Shown here piece by piece: positions 6,870 through 13,343 of a DNA stretch of 13,343 nt (positions are counted from its first letter, which is position 1; every line of letters begins with the position of its first letter). The DNA comes from Hyphomicrobiales bacterium (GTDB lineage Bacteria; Pseudomonadota; Alphaproteobacteria; Rhizobiales; Beijerinckiaceae), in assembly GCA_025363375.1 (NCBI GenBank), contig JANYDZ010000490.1, positions 1-13,343 on the forward strand, given 5' to 3'. The translations under genes were made by a program, and so were the position numbers. Under the pieces are notes generated by a model. It ran no database searches. It was not told the origin of the DNA and saw only the letters and a list, made by a program, of their open reading frames with translations.

Positions 6870-8678
6870 ATGAGTGATTTGGACTTGAACCAACAGGAAT
6901 TGCCGTTGCCTGAACCCGTCGCGGTTGAACCGCCGGCGCCCAGCCGCCTGCTGCGGGCCATGCTGTTCGCGCGCAATCTCATGCGCACCCATCTCGACAA
7001 GAGCACGTGGCGCATTCGCCTTGTCGCTGGCGGATTCGCGCTGCTCTATTGCGTTATCGGCGGCAAACTCGTCTATCTCGCCCTGAAGCCGGACCCGCAG
7101 ACGCTGCGCCGCGCCGCGTCGGAAGCCGTGTCGCGCCCGCGCCCGGATATTGTCGACCGCAACGGCGTTGTGCTCGCCACCGACGTGAAGATCATGTCGG
7201 TGTTCGCCGAACCACGGCGCATCGTCGACAAGGACGAGGCGGTGGAATTGCTCACCGCCGTGCTGCCCGACGTCAACGCGCGTGATCTGCGCGAACGGCT
7301 TGGCTCGCGCAAGGGCTTCGTATGGGTGAAACGCGCCATCAAACCGAAGGAACAACAGGAAGTTTTTCGGCTCGGCTTGCCTGGAATCAGTTTCCTGCCG
7401 GAACATAAGCGCGTCTATCCCAATGGACCGATCGGCGCGCATGTGCTGGGCTACACCAACACCGACAACATCGGCATTGCCGGCATCGAAAAGTACATCG
7501 ACGGCCAGGGCCTCGGCGATTTAAGCCAGGCGGGCTTTCGCATCGAGGCGGCGGAACTGAAGCCGGTCCAGCTTTCCATCGACGTGCGGGTAACGCACGC
7601 TTTGCGCGACGAGCTCTCCAAGGGCGTCGAAAGGTTCAAGGCGAAGGGCGCGGCCGCCGCCATCCTCGACGTGAACACGGGCGAGATCGTCGCGCTGGCT
7701 TCGCTGCCCGATTATGATCCCAACACGCCGACGGACGCGCTTGAAGCCAAGAGCATCAACCGCATGGCGGTGGGCGTTTACGAAATGGGCTCGACCTTCA
7801 AGGCGCTGACCATCGCCATGGCGCTCGAGGCCAACAAGGTCAACCTGAATTCGCGGCTCGACGCGCGCTCGTCGCTGCGCTACGGCGGCTTCAAGATTGG
7901 CGACTTCCATCCGCAGAACCGCATTCTCAGCCTGCCCGAAGTCTTCACTTATTCGTCCAACATAGGCACCGCGAAAATGGCGTTGATGGTTGGAGTCGAG
8001 GGGCACAAGGCCTACCTTCGCAAAATGGGCCAACTGGACCGTCTGGTGACGGAATTGCCCGAAAATGCGCAACCTCTTGTGCCCAAGCGCTGGGGCGAGC
8101 TGAATACGATCACCATCGCCTTTGGGCAAGGCCTGAATGTCGCGCCGTTGCAGGCGATGATGGCGGTCGGCGCGCTGGCGAACGGGGGATCGTTGATCAA
8201 GCCGACATTCCTCAAGCGCGACGAGGCGGCCGCCAGGGTGGACGCGCCGCGCGTGGTGCGTCCCGAAGTGTCGGAAACGCTGCGTTATCTCATGCGCCTC
8301 AACGCGGAAAAGGGCTCGGCCAGAATCGTCGATATTCGCGGGTACTATGTCGGCGGCAAGACAGGCACGGCGGAGAAGCTCATTCGTGGCCGCTATTCCA
8401 AAAACAAGGTGTTCACCACTTTTATGGCGATCGCGCCAGCCGACAAGCCGCGCTACCTGTTTCTGACTCTGATGGACGAACCGCAGGGGCTGGCGGAAAA
8501 CGGCGGATACCATACAGCCGCCTACAATTCAGGCTACTTGACCGGAAAGATTATCGAACGCGTGGCGAATTTGCTCGATTTGCCGCCGCGCATCGAACCG
8601 CCGACGCTGCCGTTTCCATTGCTGGCGCGGCTTGGCTATGGCTTCGTCAACGCGCCCTCGCGCAGCACGGGACATTGA
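6870..8678 (+). CDS. ftsI: peptidoglycan D,D-transpeptidase FtsI (PBP3)
   Basis: This class B penicillin-binding protein of 602 residues cross-links septal peptidoglycan with FtsW. It has a proline-rich cytoplasmic tail (1-45), one membrane anchor (about 50-72), and the pedestal domain with RPRPDIVDRNGVVLATD (89-105) and GYTNTDNIGIAGIEKYID. The transpeptidase domain has catalytic STFK at 308-311, SSN at 362-364 and KTGT at 497-500. All three active-site motifs are intact, so it should be active and beta-lactam-binding. ATG 6870 begins 15 bp after the ftsL stop. The class B pedestal, the dcw position and the order before murE separate it from PBP2. Confidence 0.97.
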   Translation: MSDLDLNQQELPLPEPVAVEPPAPSRLLRAMLFARNLMRTHLDKSTWRIRLVAGGFALLYCVIGGKLVYLALKPDPQTLRRAASEAVSRPRPDIVDRNGVVLATDVKIMSVFAEPRRIVDKDEAVELLTAVLPDVNARDLRERLGSRKGFVWVKRAIKPKEQQEVFRLGLPGISFLPEHKRVYPNGPIGAHVLGYTNTDNIGIAGIEKYIDGQGLGDLSQAGFRIEAAELKPVQLSIDVRVTHALRDELSKGVERFKAKGAAAAILDVNTGEIVALASLPDYDPNTPTDALEAKSINRMAVGVYEMGSTFKALTIAMALEANKVNLNSRLDARSSLRYGGFKIGDFHPQNRILSLPEVFTYSSNIGTAKMALMVGVEGHKAYLRKMGQLDRLVTELPENAQPLVPKRWGELNTITIAFGQGLNVAPLQAMMAVGALANGGSLIKPTFLKRDEAAARVDAPRVVRPEVSETLRYLMRLNAEKGSARIVDIRGYYVGGKTGTAEKLIRGRYSKNKVFTTFMAIAPADKPRYLFLTLMDEPQGLAENGGYHTAAYNSGYLTGKIIERVANLLDLPPRIEPPTLPFPLLARLGYGFVNAPSRSTGH

Positions 8679-8681
8679 CGC

Positions 8682-10133
8682 TTGACAGACCTGCGTTCGC
8701 TTCTTCCCGACATAGCGCTGAACGCGGCTGCGGGCGCGCGCGAGGTTTGCGGCCTGACCGCCGACAGCCGCGCGGTGAAACCGGGCTATGTATTCTTCGC
8801 GATTCCCGGCGCGAAAAGCGACGGGTTGAGCTTCGCGCTTGCGGCGGTCGCCGCGGGCGCGGTCGCGATTGTCGCCGAACGCCCGCCGGAAGAGCAAATT
8901 TCGGGCGCGCCGCTGCTGGTTGTGCGCGACGCGCGCGCCGCACTGTCGCAGGCCGCCGCGCGATTTTACGCGCGACAGCCGCAGACCATCGTCGCTGTAA
9001 CCGGCACGAGCGGCAAGACTTCGACGGCTGCCTTCGTGCGTCAGATCTGGGCGCAACTCGGACACGCGGCGGCGGCGCTCGGCACAACCGGCGTGATCAA
9101 ACCTTCAGGCGCGACCCATGGTTCATTGACGACGCCCGATCCCGTCACCTTGCACAGAACGCTGGAGGAGCTGGCGGGCGAAGGGGTGACTCACCTCGCC
9201 ATGGAGGCGTCTTCGCACGGACTCGACCAGCGGCGGCTTGACGGCGTGCGTTTGACGGCGGGCGCCTTCACCAACCTCTCCCGGGACCATCTGGATTATC
9301 ATGCGACGCTGGACGAATATCTGGCCGCGAAATTGCGCCTGTTCGACGCTTTGCTGGCGCCCGGCCAGGCCGCGGTGATCGACGCCGACAGCGATGTCGC
9401 CGGGCGCGTGACCGCGGTCTGCGAGGCGCGCGGACTGCGCGTGTTGAGCGTCGGCGCAAAGGGCGAAGCGATCAAGCGCGTGGCGATGCGGGCGGGCGCG
9501 GATTCCACGCGATTGACGCTCCGGCACGCGGGCGAGACCTACGAGATCCATTTGCCGCTCGCGGGCGATTTCATGGCGTCCAACGCGCTCGTCGCGGCCG
9601 GTCTTTGCATCGCGACAGGCGGCGCGCCCGCCGCCGTGTTCGCGGCGCTGGAGAAACTCGCCGGCGCGCCGGGTCGCGTTGAAAAAGCCGGCGAACGCAA
9701 CGGCGCGCCGATTTACATCGATTACGCGCACAAGCCCGACGCGCTGGAAAAAGTGCTCGCGGCGCTGCGGCCCGTGGCGAAAAACCGGCTGATACTGGTG
9801 TTCGGCTGCGGCGGGGACCGCGACGCGGGCAAGCGGCCGATCATGGGCGCGATCGCCGCGAAGGGCGCGGACGTGGTTATTGTGACAGACGACAATCCGC
9901 GCTCGGAGGAACCAGCGGCGATCCGCTCGGCGATCCTCGCGGCGGCGCCGGGCGCGCGTGAAATTGGCGACCGCGCGCAAGCGATCGGCGAAGCCGTGCG
10001 CATGCTGCGGGCGGGCGATGTGCTGGTTGTGGCGGGAAAAGGCCATGAAACCGGCCAGATCGTCGGCAAAACAATATTGCCGTTCTCGGATCACGAAGCG
10101 GTCAGCGCGGCGTTGAAGGACATTGCGGGATGA
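8682..10133 (+). CDS. murE: UDP-MurNAc-L-Ala-D-Glu:meso-diaminopimelate ligase MurE
   Basis: This cytoplasmic Mur ligase adds meso-diaminopimelate to UDP-MurNAc-dipeptide. Its 483 residues show the N-terminal UMP-binding block GLTADSRAVKPGYVFFA (24-40), the ATP loop VTGTSGKTST (106-115), MEASSHGL (174-181), the candidate carbamylated lysine K217 in YLAAKLRLF, the C-terminal YIDYAHKPDAL (345-355) and DNPR at 404-407. DNPR is the signature for meso-DAP rather than L-lysine specificity, and GKGHE (452-456) is also present. The start is a TTG at 8682, three bases after the ftsI stop. No ATG or GTG is available nearer the conserved N-terminus, and TTG gives the expected MTDLRSLLPD opening. No strong Shine-Dalgarno sequence is visible, so translation may depend on coupling to ftsI. 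Confidence 0.95.
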   Translation: MTDLRSLLPDIALNAAAGAREVCGLTADSRAVKPGYVFFAIPGAKSDGLSFALAAVAAGAVAIVAERPPEEQISGAPLLVVRDARAALSQAAARFYARQPQTIVAVTGTSGKTSTAAFVRQIWAQLGHAAAALGTTGVIKPSGATHGSLTTPDPVTLHRTLEELAGEGVTHLAMEASSHGLDQRRLDGVRLTAGAFTNLSRDHLDYHATLDEYLAAKLRLFDALLAPGQAAVIDADSDVAGRVTAVCEARGLRVLSVGAKGEAIKRVAMRAGADSTRLTLRHAGETYEIHLPLAGDFMASNALVAAGLCIATGGAPAAVFAALEKLAGAPGRVEKAGERNGAPIYIDYAHKPDALEKVLAALRPVAKNRLILVFGCGGDRDAGKRPIMGAIAAKGADVVIVTDDNPRSEEPAAIRSAILAAAPGAREIGDRAQAIGEAVRMLRAGDVLVVAGKGHETGQIVGKTILPFSDHEAVSAALKDIAG

Positions 10134-11569
10134 ACGACGATTATCTCTGGTCGGGGTTTGGACTTGTGTCGGCTCTCGCCGCGCGCGTTGTCGGGCGCAC
10201 GCCCGTGGGCGTTTCCGGCGTCTCCATCGACACGCGGAGCCTGCAGCCAGGCGATCTCTTTTTCGCGATCAGGGGCGAGAACAGCGACGGCCACGACTTT
10301 GTCGCGACGGCGTTTGAAAAAGGCGCGGCCGCCGCCGTGGTCGATGAATCCCACGCGGACGCGTTGCGCGGAGGCGGCGCGCTTTATGTCGTCGACGACG
10401 TGCTTGCTTCGATGGAGAATCTTGGCCGCGCGGCGCGCGCGCGCAGCGCGGGCGCGATCATCGCGGTGACGGGTTCGGTGGGCAAGACCGGCACAAAGGA
10501 GGCGTTGCGCGCCGTGCTTTCGGCCGCGGGCGAGACGCACGCTTCGGCGGCCTCCTACAACAATCATTGGGGCGTGCCGTTGACGCTGTCGCGGCTTCCG
10601 CGCACGGCGCGCTTTGGCGTCGTCGAAATTGGCATGAACCACGCGGGCGAGATTGTGCCGTTGGTCGGCATGGCGCGCCCGAATGTGGCGATCATTACCA
10701 CGATCGCGCCGGTGCATCTGGAACATTTCGCCTCGATCGACGCGATCGCCGAGGCGAAGGCCGAGATTTTCACGGGTCTGGAAGCGGGCGGCGCCGCGAT
10801 CATCAACCGCGACATTCCGCAATATGATTTGCTGCTGCGGCGCGCGCAAGCCTCGCGCGCGGCGCGCGTGCTGACGTTTGGCGAACATTCCGAAGCGGAC
10901 GCCCGGCTTGTGGAAGTGGCGGGGAGCGCCGAAGGCTCGCATGTGACCGCGCTGTTGTTGGGCGAAAAACTGTATTACCGGCTTGGCGCGCCGGGCAGGC
11001 ACATCGCGATGAATTCGCTCGCGGTGCTGCTCGCCGCGCAGGCGGTTGGCGTCGATCCGCGCGCCGCGGCGCGCGCGCTTGGCGCATTTGTCGCGCCCGT
11101 GGGGCGCGGGCAACGCGTGCGACTGCGGGTCAACGACGGTCATGCGACTTTGATCGACGAGAGCTACAACGCCAATCCGACATCGATGCGCGCCGCGCTG
11201 GCGTTGCTCGGGGAGACCGGCGTCGAGGCGGGCGGGCGCCGCTTCGCGGTGCTGGGCGATATGCTGGAGCTCGGGCCGGAGAACGCGAGACTGCATCGCG
11301 AACTCAACGATTGCGTCGCCGGAAATCATGTCGACGCGGTTTTTGCGGCGGGGCCGCTCATGAAGAACCTGTACGACGCGCTGCCGCCGCATTTGCGCGG
11401 CGCGTGGGCGGAAACATCCGCCGAACTGCAGCCCGCGGTGATCGAAGCGATCGCCGACGGCGATGTCGTCATGGTGAAGGGTTCCAACGGCAGCCGCATG
11501 GGGCCGATCGTCGCCGCGCTGAAACAACATTTCGCTCACGACGACGGCGAGGCCGCCGGGGGACATTAA
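10130..11569 (+). CDS. murF: UDP-MurNAc-tripeptide:D-Ala-D-Ala ligase MurF
   Basis: MurF adds D-Ala-D-Ala to UDP-MurNAc-tripeptide, the last cytoplasmic amino-acid addition. The 479 residues contain the N-terminal block VSIDTRSLQPGDLFFAI (31-47), the ATP loop VTGSVGKTGTKE (113-124), SYNNHWGVPLTL (142-153), EIGMNHAGEI (166-175), AEAKAEIF (about 207-214) and the C-terminal DESYNANPTSMRAAL and VLGDMLELG. SYNNxxGVP and the NANP motif identify MurF among Mur ligases. ATG overlaps the murE stop as ATGA, with GAAGGA at 10115-10120 as ribosome binding site. Confidence 0.96.
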   Translation: MNDDYLWSGFGLVSALAARVVGRTPVGVSGVSIDTRSLQPGDLFFAIRGENSDGHDFVATAFEKGAAAAVVDESHADALRGGGALYVVDDVLASMENLGRAARARSAGAIIAVTGSVGKTGTKEALRAVLSAAGETHASAASYNNHWGVPLTLSRLPRTARFGVVEIGMNHAGEIVPLVGMARPNVAIITTIAPVHLEHFASIDAIAEAKAEIFTGLEAGGAAIINRDIPQYDLLLRRAQASRAARVLTFGEHSEADARLVEVAGSAEGSHVTALLLGEKLYYRLGAPGRHIAMNSLAVLLAAQAVGVDPRAAARALGAFVAPVGRGQRVRLRVNDGHATLIDESYNANPTSMRAALALLGETGVEAGGRRFAVLGDMLELGPENARLHRELNDCVAGNHVDAVFAAGPLMKNLYDALPPHLRGAWAETSAELQPAVIEAIADGDVVMVKGSNGSRMGPIVAALKQHFAHDDGEAAGGH

Positions 11570-12715
11570 ATGCTGACCTATCTGACTGATTTTTCAAGTT
11601 ATTTTGGACCGCTCAACCTGTTCCGATACATCACGTTCCGCGCCGCCGGCGCGACGGCGACCGCGTTGTTTTTTGTGTTCTTTTTCGGACCAGGCATCAT
11701 CGCCGCGCTGCGGCTGAAACAGGGCAAGGGACAACCCATCCGGGAAGATGGGCCGGCTTCGCATCTGCTGACGAAAAAGGGCACGCCGACCATGGGCGGG
11801 CTGATGATCCTGTCGGGTCTCGTTGTCTCGACGATATTGTGGGCCAATCCCAAGAGCGCTTACGTCTGGATCGTTGTCTTCGTGACCCTGGGGTTTGGAG
11901 CGGTCGGCTTTTATGACGATTATCTCAAGGTTACCAAGCAGTCCCACCTGGGATTCTCCGGCCGCGCGCGGTTGGCGGGCGAAATCTGCATCGCCGTTCT
12001 CGCGTGCTATTTCATGATGTGCGCCAGCGCGACGCCGCCTGTCTCGAGCTTCGGCGATATCGTCGCCGCGCTCGGCGCGCCATTTCACGGCGATTCGCCC
12101 GCGGCGCGTCTGGCGGTGCCTTTCGTTAATGGATATGTGCTCGATCTCGGCTGGTCCTTCCCGGCCTTCGGCGCGCTGGTGATTGTCGCGGCCGGAAACG
12201 CGGTCAATCTCACCGACGGCCTCGATGGCCTCGCCATTGTTCCTTCGATGATCGCGGCCGGCACTTTCGCTTTGATCGCCTACCTCGCGGGCAACGCGAT
12301 TTTCGCCGCCTATCTCGGCATCAATTTCGTGCCGGGCGCGGGCGAACTCGCGGTGGTCGTCGGCGCCCTGATCGGCGCGGGGCTCGGGTTTCTCTGGTTC
12401 AACGCGCCGCCGGCGCAGATTTTCATGGGCGACACGGGTTCCCTCGCGCTTGGCGGCCTCATTGGCACCATCGCGGTCGCGGTGAAACATGAAATCGTTC
12501 TGGCGCTCGTCGGCGGCCTGTTCGTCGTCGAGGCTCTGTCGGTGATCATCCAGGTCGGCTGGTTCAAGCGCACGGGCAAGCGCGTGTTTCTGATGGCGCC
12601 GATCCATCATCACTTCGAAAAGAAAGGCTGGTCGGAGCCGCAGATCGTCGTGCGCTTCTGGATCATCTCGTTTGTGCTGGCGCTGATCGGTCTTGCAACC
12701 CTCAAGGTGAGGTGA
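11570..12715 (+). CDS. mraY: phospho-N-acetylmuramoyl-pentapeptide transferase MraY
   Basis: This polytopic inner-membrane enzyme transfers phospho-MurNAc-pentapeptide to undecaprenyl phosphate, forming lipid I. The 381 residues have roughly ten hydrophobic segments and the family motifs: KKGTPTMGGL (69-78), GFYDDYLK with the aspartate pair D116/D117, NLTDGLDGLA (213-222), FMGDTGSLALGG (285-296) and the MAPIHHHFEKKGW loop (342-354) with its histidine triplet. It is slightly longer than E. coli MraY (360), with extra residues in a periplasmic loop around 150-185. ATG directly follows the murF stop (TAAATG). Confidence 0.97.
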   Translation: MLTYLTDFSSYFGPLNLFRYITFRAAGATATALFFVFFFGPGIIAALRLKQGKGQPIREDGPASHLLTKKGTPTMGGLMILSGLVVSTILWANPKSAYVWIVVFVTLGFGAVGFYDDYLKVTKQSHLGFSGRARLAGEICIAVLACYFMMCASATPPVSSFGDIVAALGAPFHGDSPAARLAVPFVNGYVLDLGWSFPAFGALVIVAAGNAVNLTDGLDGLAIVPSMIAAGTFALIAYLAGNAIFAAYLGINFVPGAGELAVVVGALIGAGLGFLWFNAPPAQIFMGDTGSLALGGLIGTIAVAVKHEIVLALVGGLFVVEALSVIIQVGWFKRTGKRVFLMAPIHHHFEKKGWSEPQIVVRFWIISFVLALIGLATLKVR

Positions 12716-13343
12716 TGATTCCTGTCACATGCATGGCGGGCCGCTCCGTCGCGCTCTTTGGCCTTGGCGGCTCGGGACTCGCAACGGCGCGCGCGCTTGT
12801 CGCGGGCGGCGCGGAGGTCGGCGTGTGGGACGACAACGAAGCCGCGCGCGGACGGGCGCGCGAAGCGGGGCTGTGCCTCGTCGATCTCGGCAGCGCGGAC
12901 TGGACCGGGTTTGACGGCTTTGTGCTGTCGCCGGGCGTGCCGCTTACGCACCCAGAACCGCACTGGACCGTCGGGCTTGCAAAGGCGGGGAGCGTGGAAA
13001 TCATCGGCGATATCGAATTGTTTTGTCGCGAGCGGACCAAGCTCGCGCCGGGCTCGCCGTTTGTCGCGGTGACCGGCACCAACGGCAAATCGACGACGAC
13101 CGCGTTGATCGCGCATATTTTGCGCGAAGCGGGAAAAGACGCGCAAATGGGCGGCAATATCGGCGTGCCGGTTCTCGCGCTGGAGGCGCCGGCGCCGGAC
13201 CGCTTTCATGTGATTGAATGCTCGTCGTTCCAAATCGATCTCGCGCCCTCGCTGGCGCCGTCGATCGGCGTGTTGCTCAACCTCACGCCGGATCATATCG
13301 ACCGCCACGGGACGATGGAAAATTACGCGGCGGTGAAGGAGCG
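12715..13343 (+). CDS. murD: UDP-MurNAc-L-alanine:D-glutamate ligase MurD (3' end beyond window)
   Basis: The first 209 codons are present and the gene is cut by the right edge. MurD adds D-glutamate to UDP-MurNAc-L-Ala. Visible motifs are the N-terminal Rossmann-like VALFGLGGSGLATARAL (12-28), LSPGVP (71-76), the ATP loop VAVTGTNGKSTTTAL (117-131), MGGNIGVP (145-152), ECSSFQID (168-175) and NLTPDHIDRHGTMENY (189-204). The ATG at 12715 overlaps the mraY stop by one base (TGATG) and is preceded by AAGG and GAGG. A second in-frame ATG at 12733 would remove six residues, but MIPVT at the N-terminus is usual in rhizobial MurD, so the first is preferred. Confidence 0.95.
   Translation, partial: MIPVTCMAGRSVALFGLGGSGLATARALVAGGAEVGVWDDNEAARGRAREAGLCLVDLGSADWTGFDGFVLSPGVPLTHPEPHWTVGLAKAGSVEIIGDIELFCRERTKLAPGSPFVAVTGTNGKSTTTALIAHILREAGKDAQMGGNIGVPVLALEAPAPDRFHVIECSSFQIDLAPSLAPSIGVLLNLTPDHIDRHGTMENYAAVKE

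Noticed and set aside
9123..10094. 323-codon minus-strand frame opposite murE
   Set aside because: It is a shadow of murE with no recognisable motif, no ribosome binding site and skewed composition.
10091..11566. 491-codon minus-strand open frame covering almost all of murF
   Set aside because: It is antisense to a clear murF. Its translation is arginine-, histidine- and alanine-rich without any domain, as expected from the high third-position GC of the true gene.
11594..12613. 339-codon minus-strand frame opposite mraY
   Set aside because: It is a hydrophilic, arginine-rich complement of membrane-protein codons, with all family motifs on the plus strand.

Overview
The window is a high-GC stretch of an alphaproteobacterial chromosome. 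The host is most likely a member of the Hyphomicrobiales (Rhizobiales), possibly near Beijerinckiaceae/Methylocystaceae; that placement is inferred from protein flavour (MurD opening MIPVT, FtsL with an RPGRVQQLAERHLDLQ block, MurE with a DNPR motif) and is not proven. The right two thirds is the start of a canonical dcw (division and cell wall) cluster on the + strand: mraZ, rsmH, ftsL, ftsI, murE, murF, mraY and the first 209 codons of murD, which runs off the right edge. Genes abut or overlap (ATGA at mraZ/rsmH and murE/murF, TGATG at mraY/murD, TAAATG at murF/mraY), so this looks like one translationally coupled operon. MraZ is its DNA-binding regulator. RsmH methylates 16S rRNA. FtsL and FtsI belong to the divisome. 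MurD, MurE and MurF build the UDP-MurNAc-pentapeptide, which MraY loads onto the lipid carrier.

Upstream of mraZ is a 354-bp divergent intergenic region. Its best signal is a set of four CCCA/CCCG motifs spaced exactly 10 bp apart (4807-4840), which read on the minus strand as the TGGGN-N5 repeats known as MraZ boxes. A TTGACG element adjoins them, and a leader of about 100 nt with two strong hairpins precedes mraZ. This fits autoregulation of the dcw operon by MraZ.

The left third is on the minus strand. Reading away from the dcw promoter region there is a secreted SGNH/GDSL hydrolase, then ettA (ABC-F translation factor). Next comes a stand-alone protein with a type I restriction HsdR-like N-terminal nuclease domain, starting at or just after the ettA stop codon. 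A small ribbon-helix-helix antitoxin-like protein follows 40 bp later. The nuclease gene is visibly less GC-rich than its neighbours and has a run of eight G at its probable ribosome binding site. The last 525 bases to the left hold no gene I can support, only a nested palindrome that looks like an operator.

The dcw part is ordinary in order and content. The parts most worth a second look are the four-repeat MraZ box with its structured leader, and the ettA-nuclease-antitoxin-like trio, which may be a small accessory or defence unit attached to a housekeeping gene.
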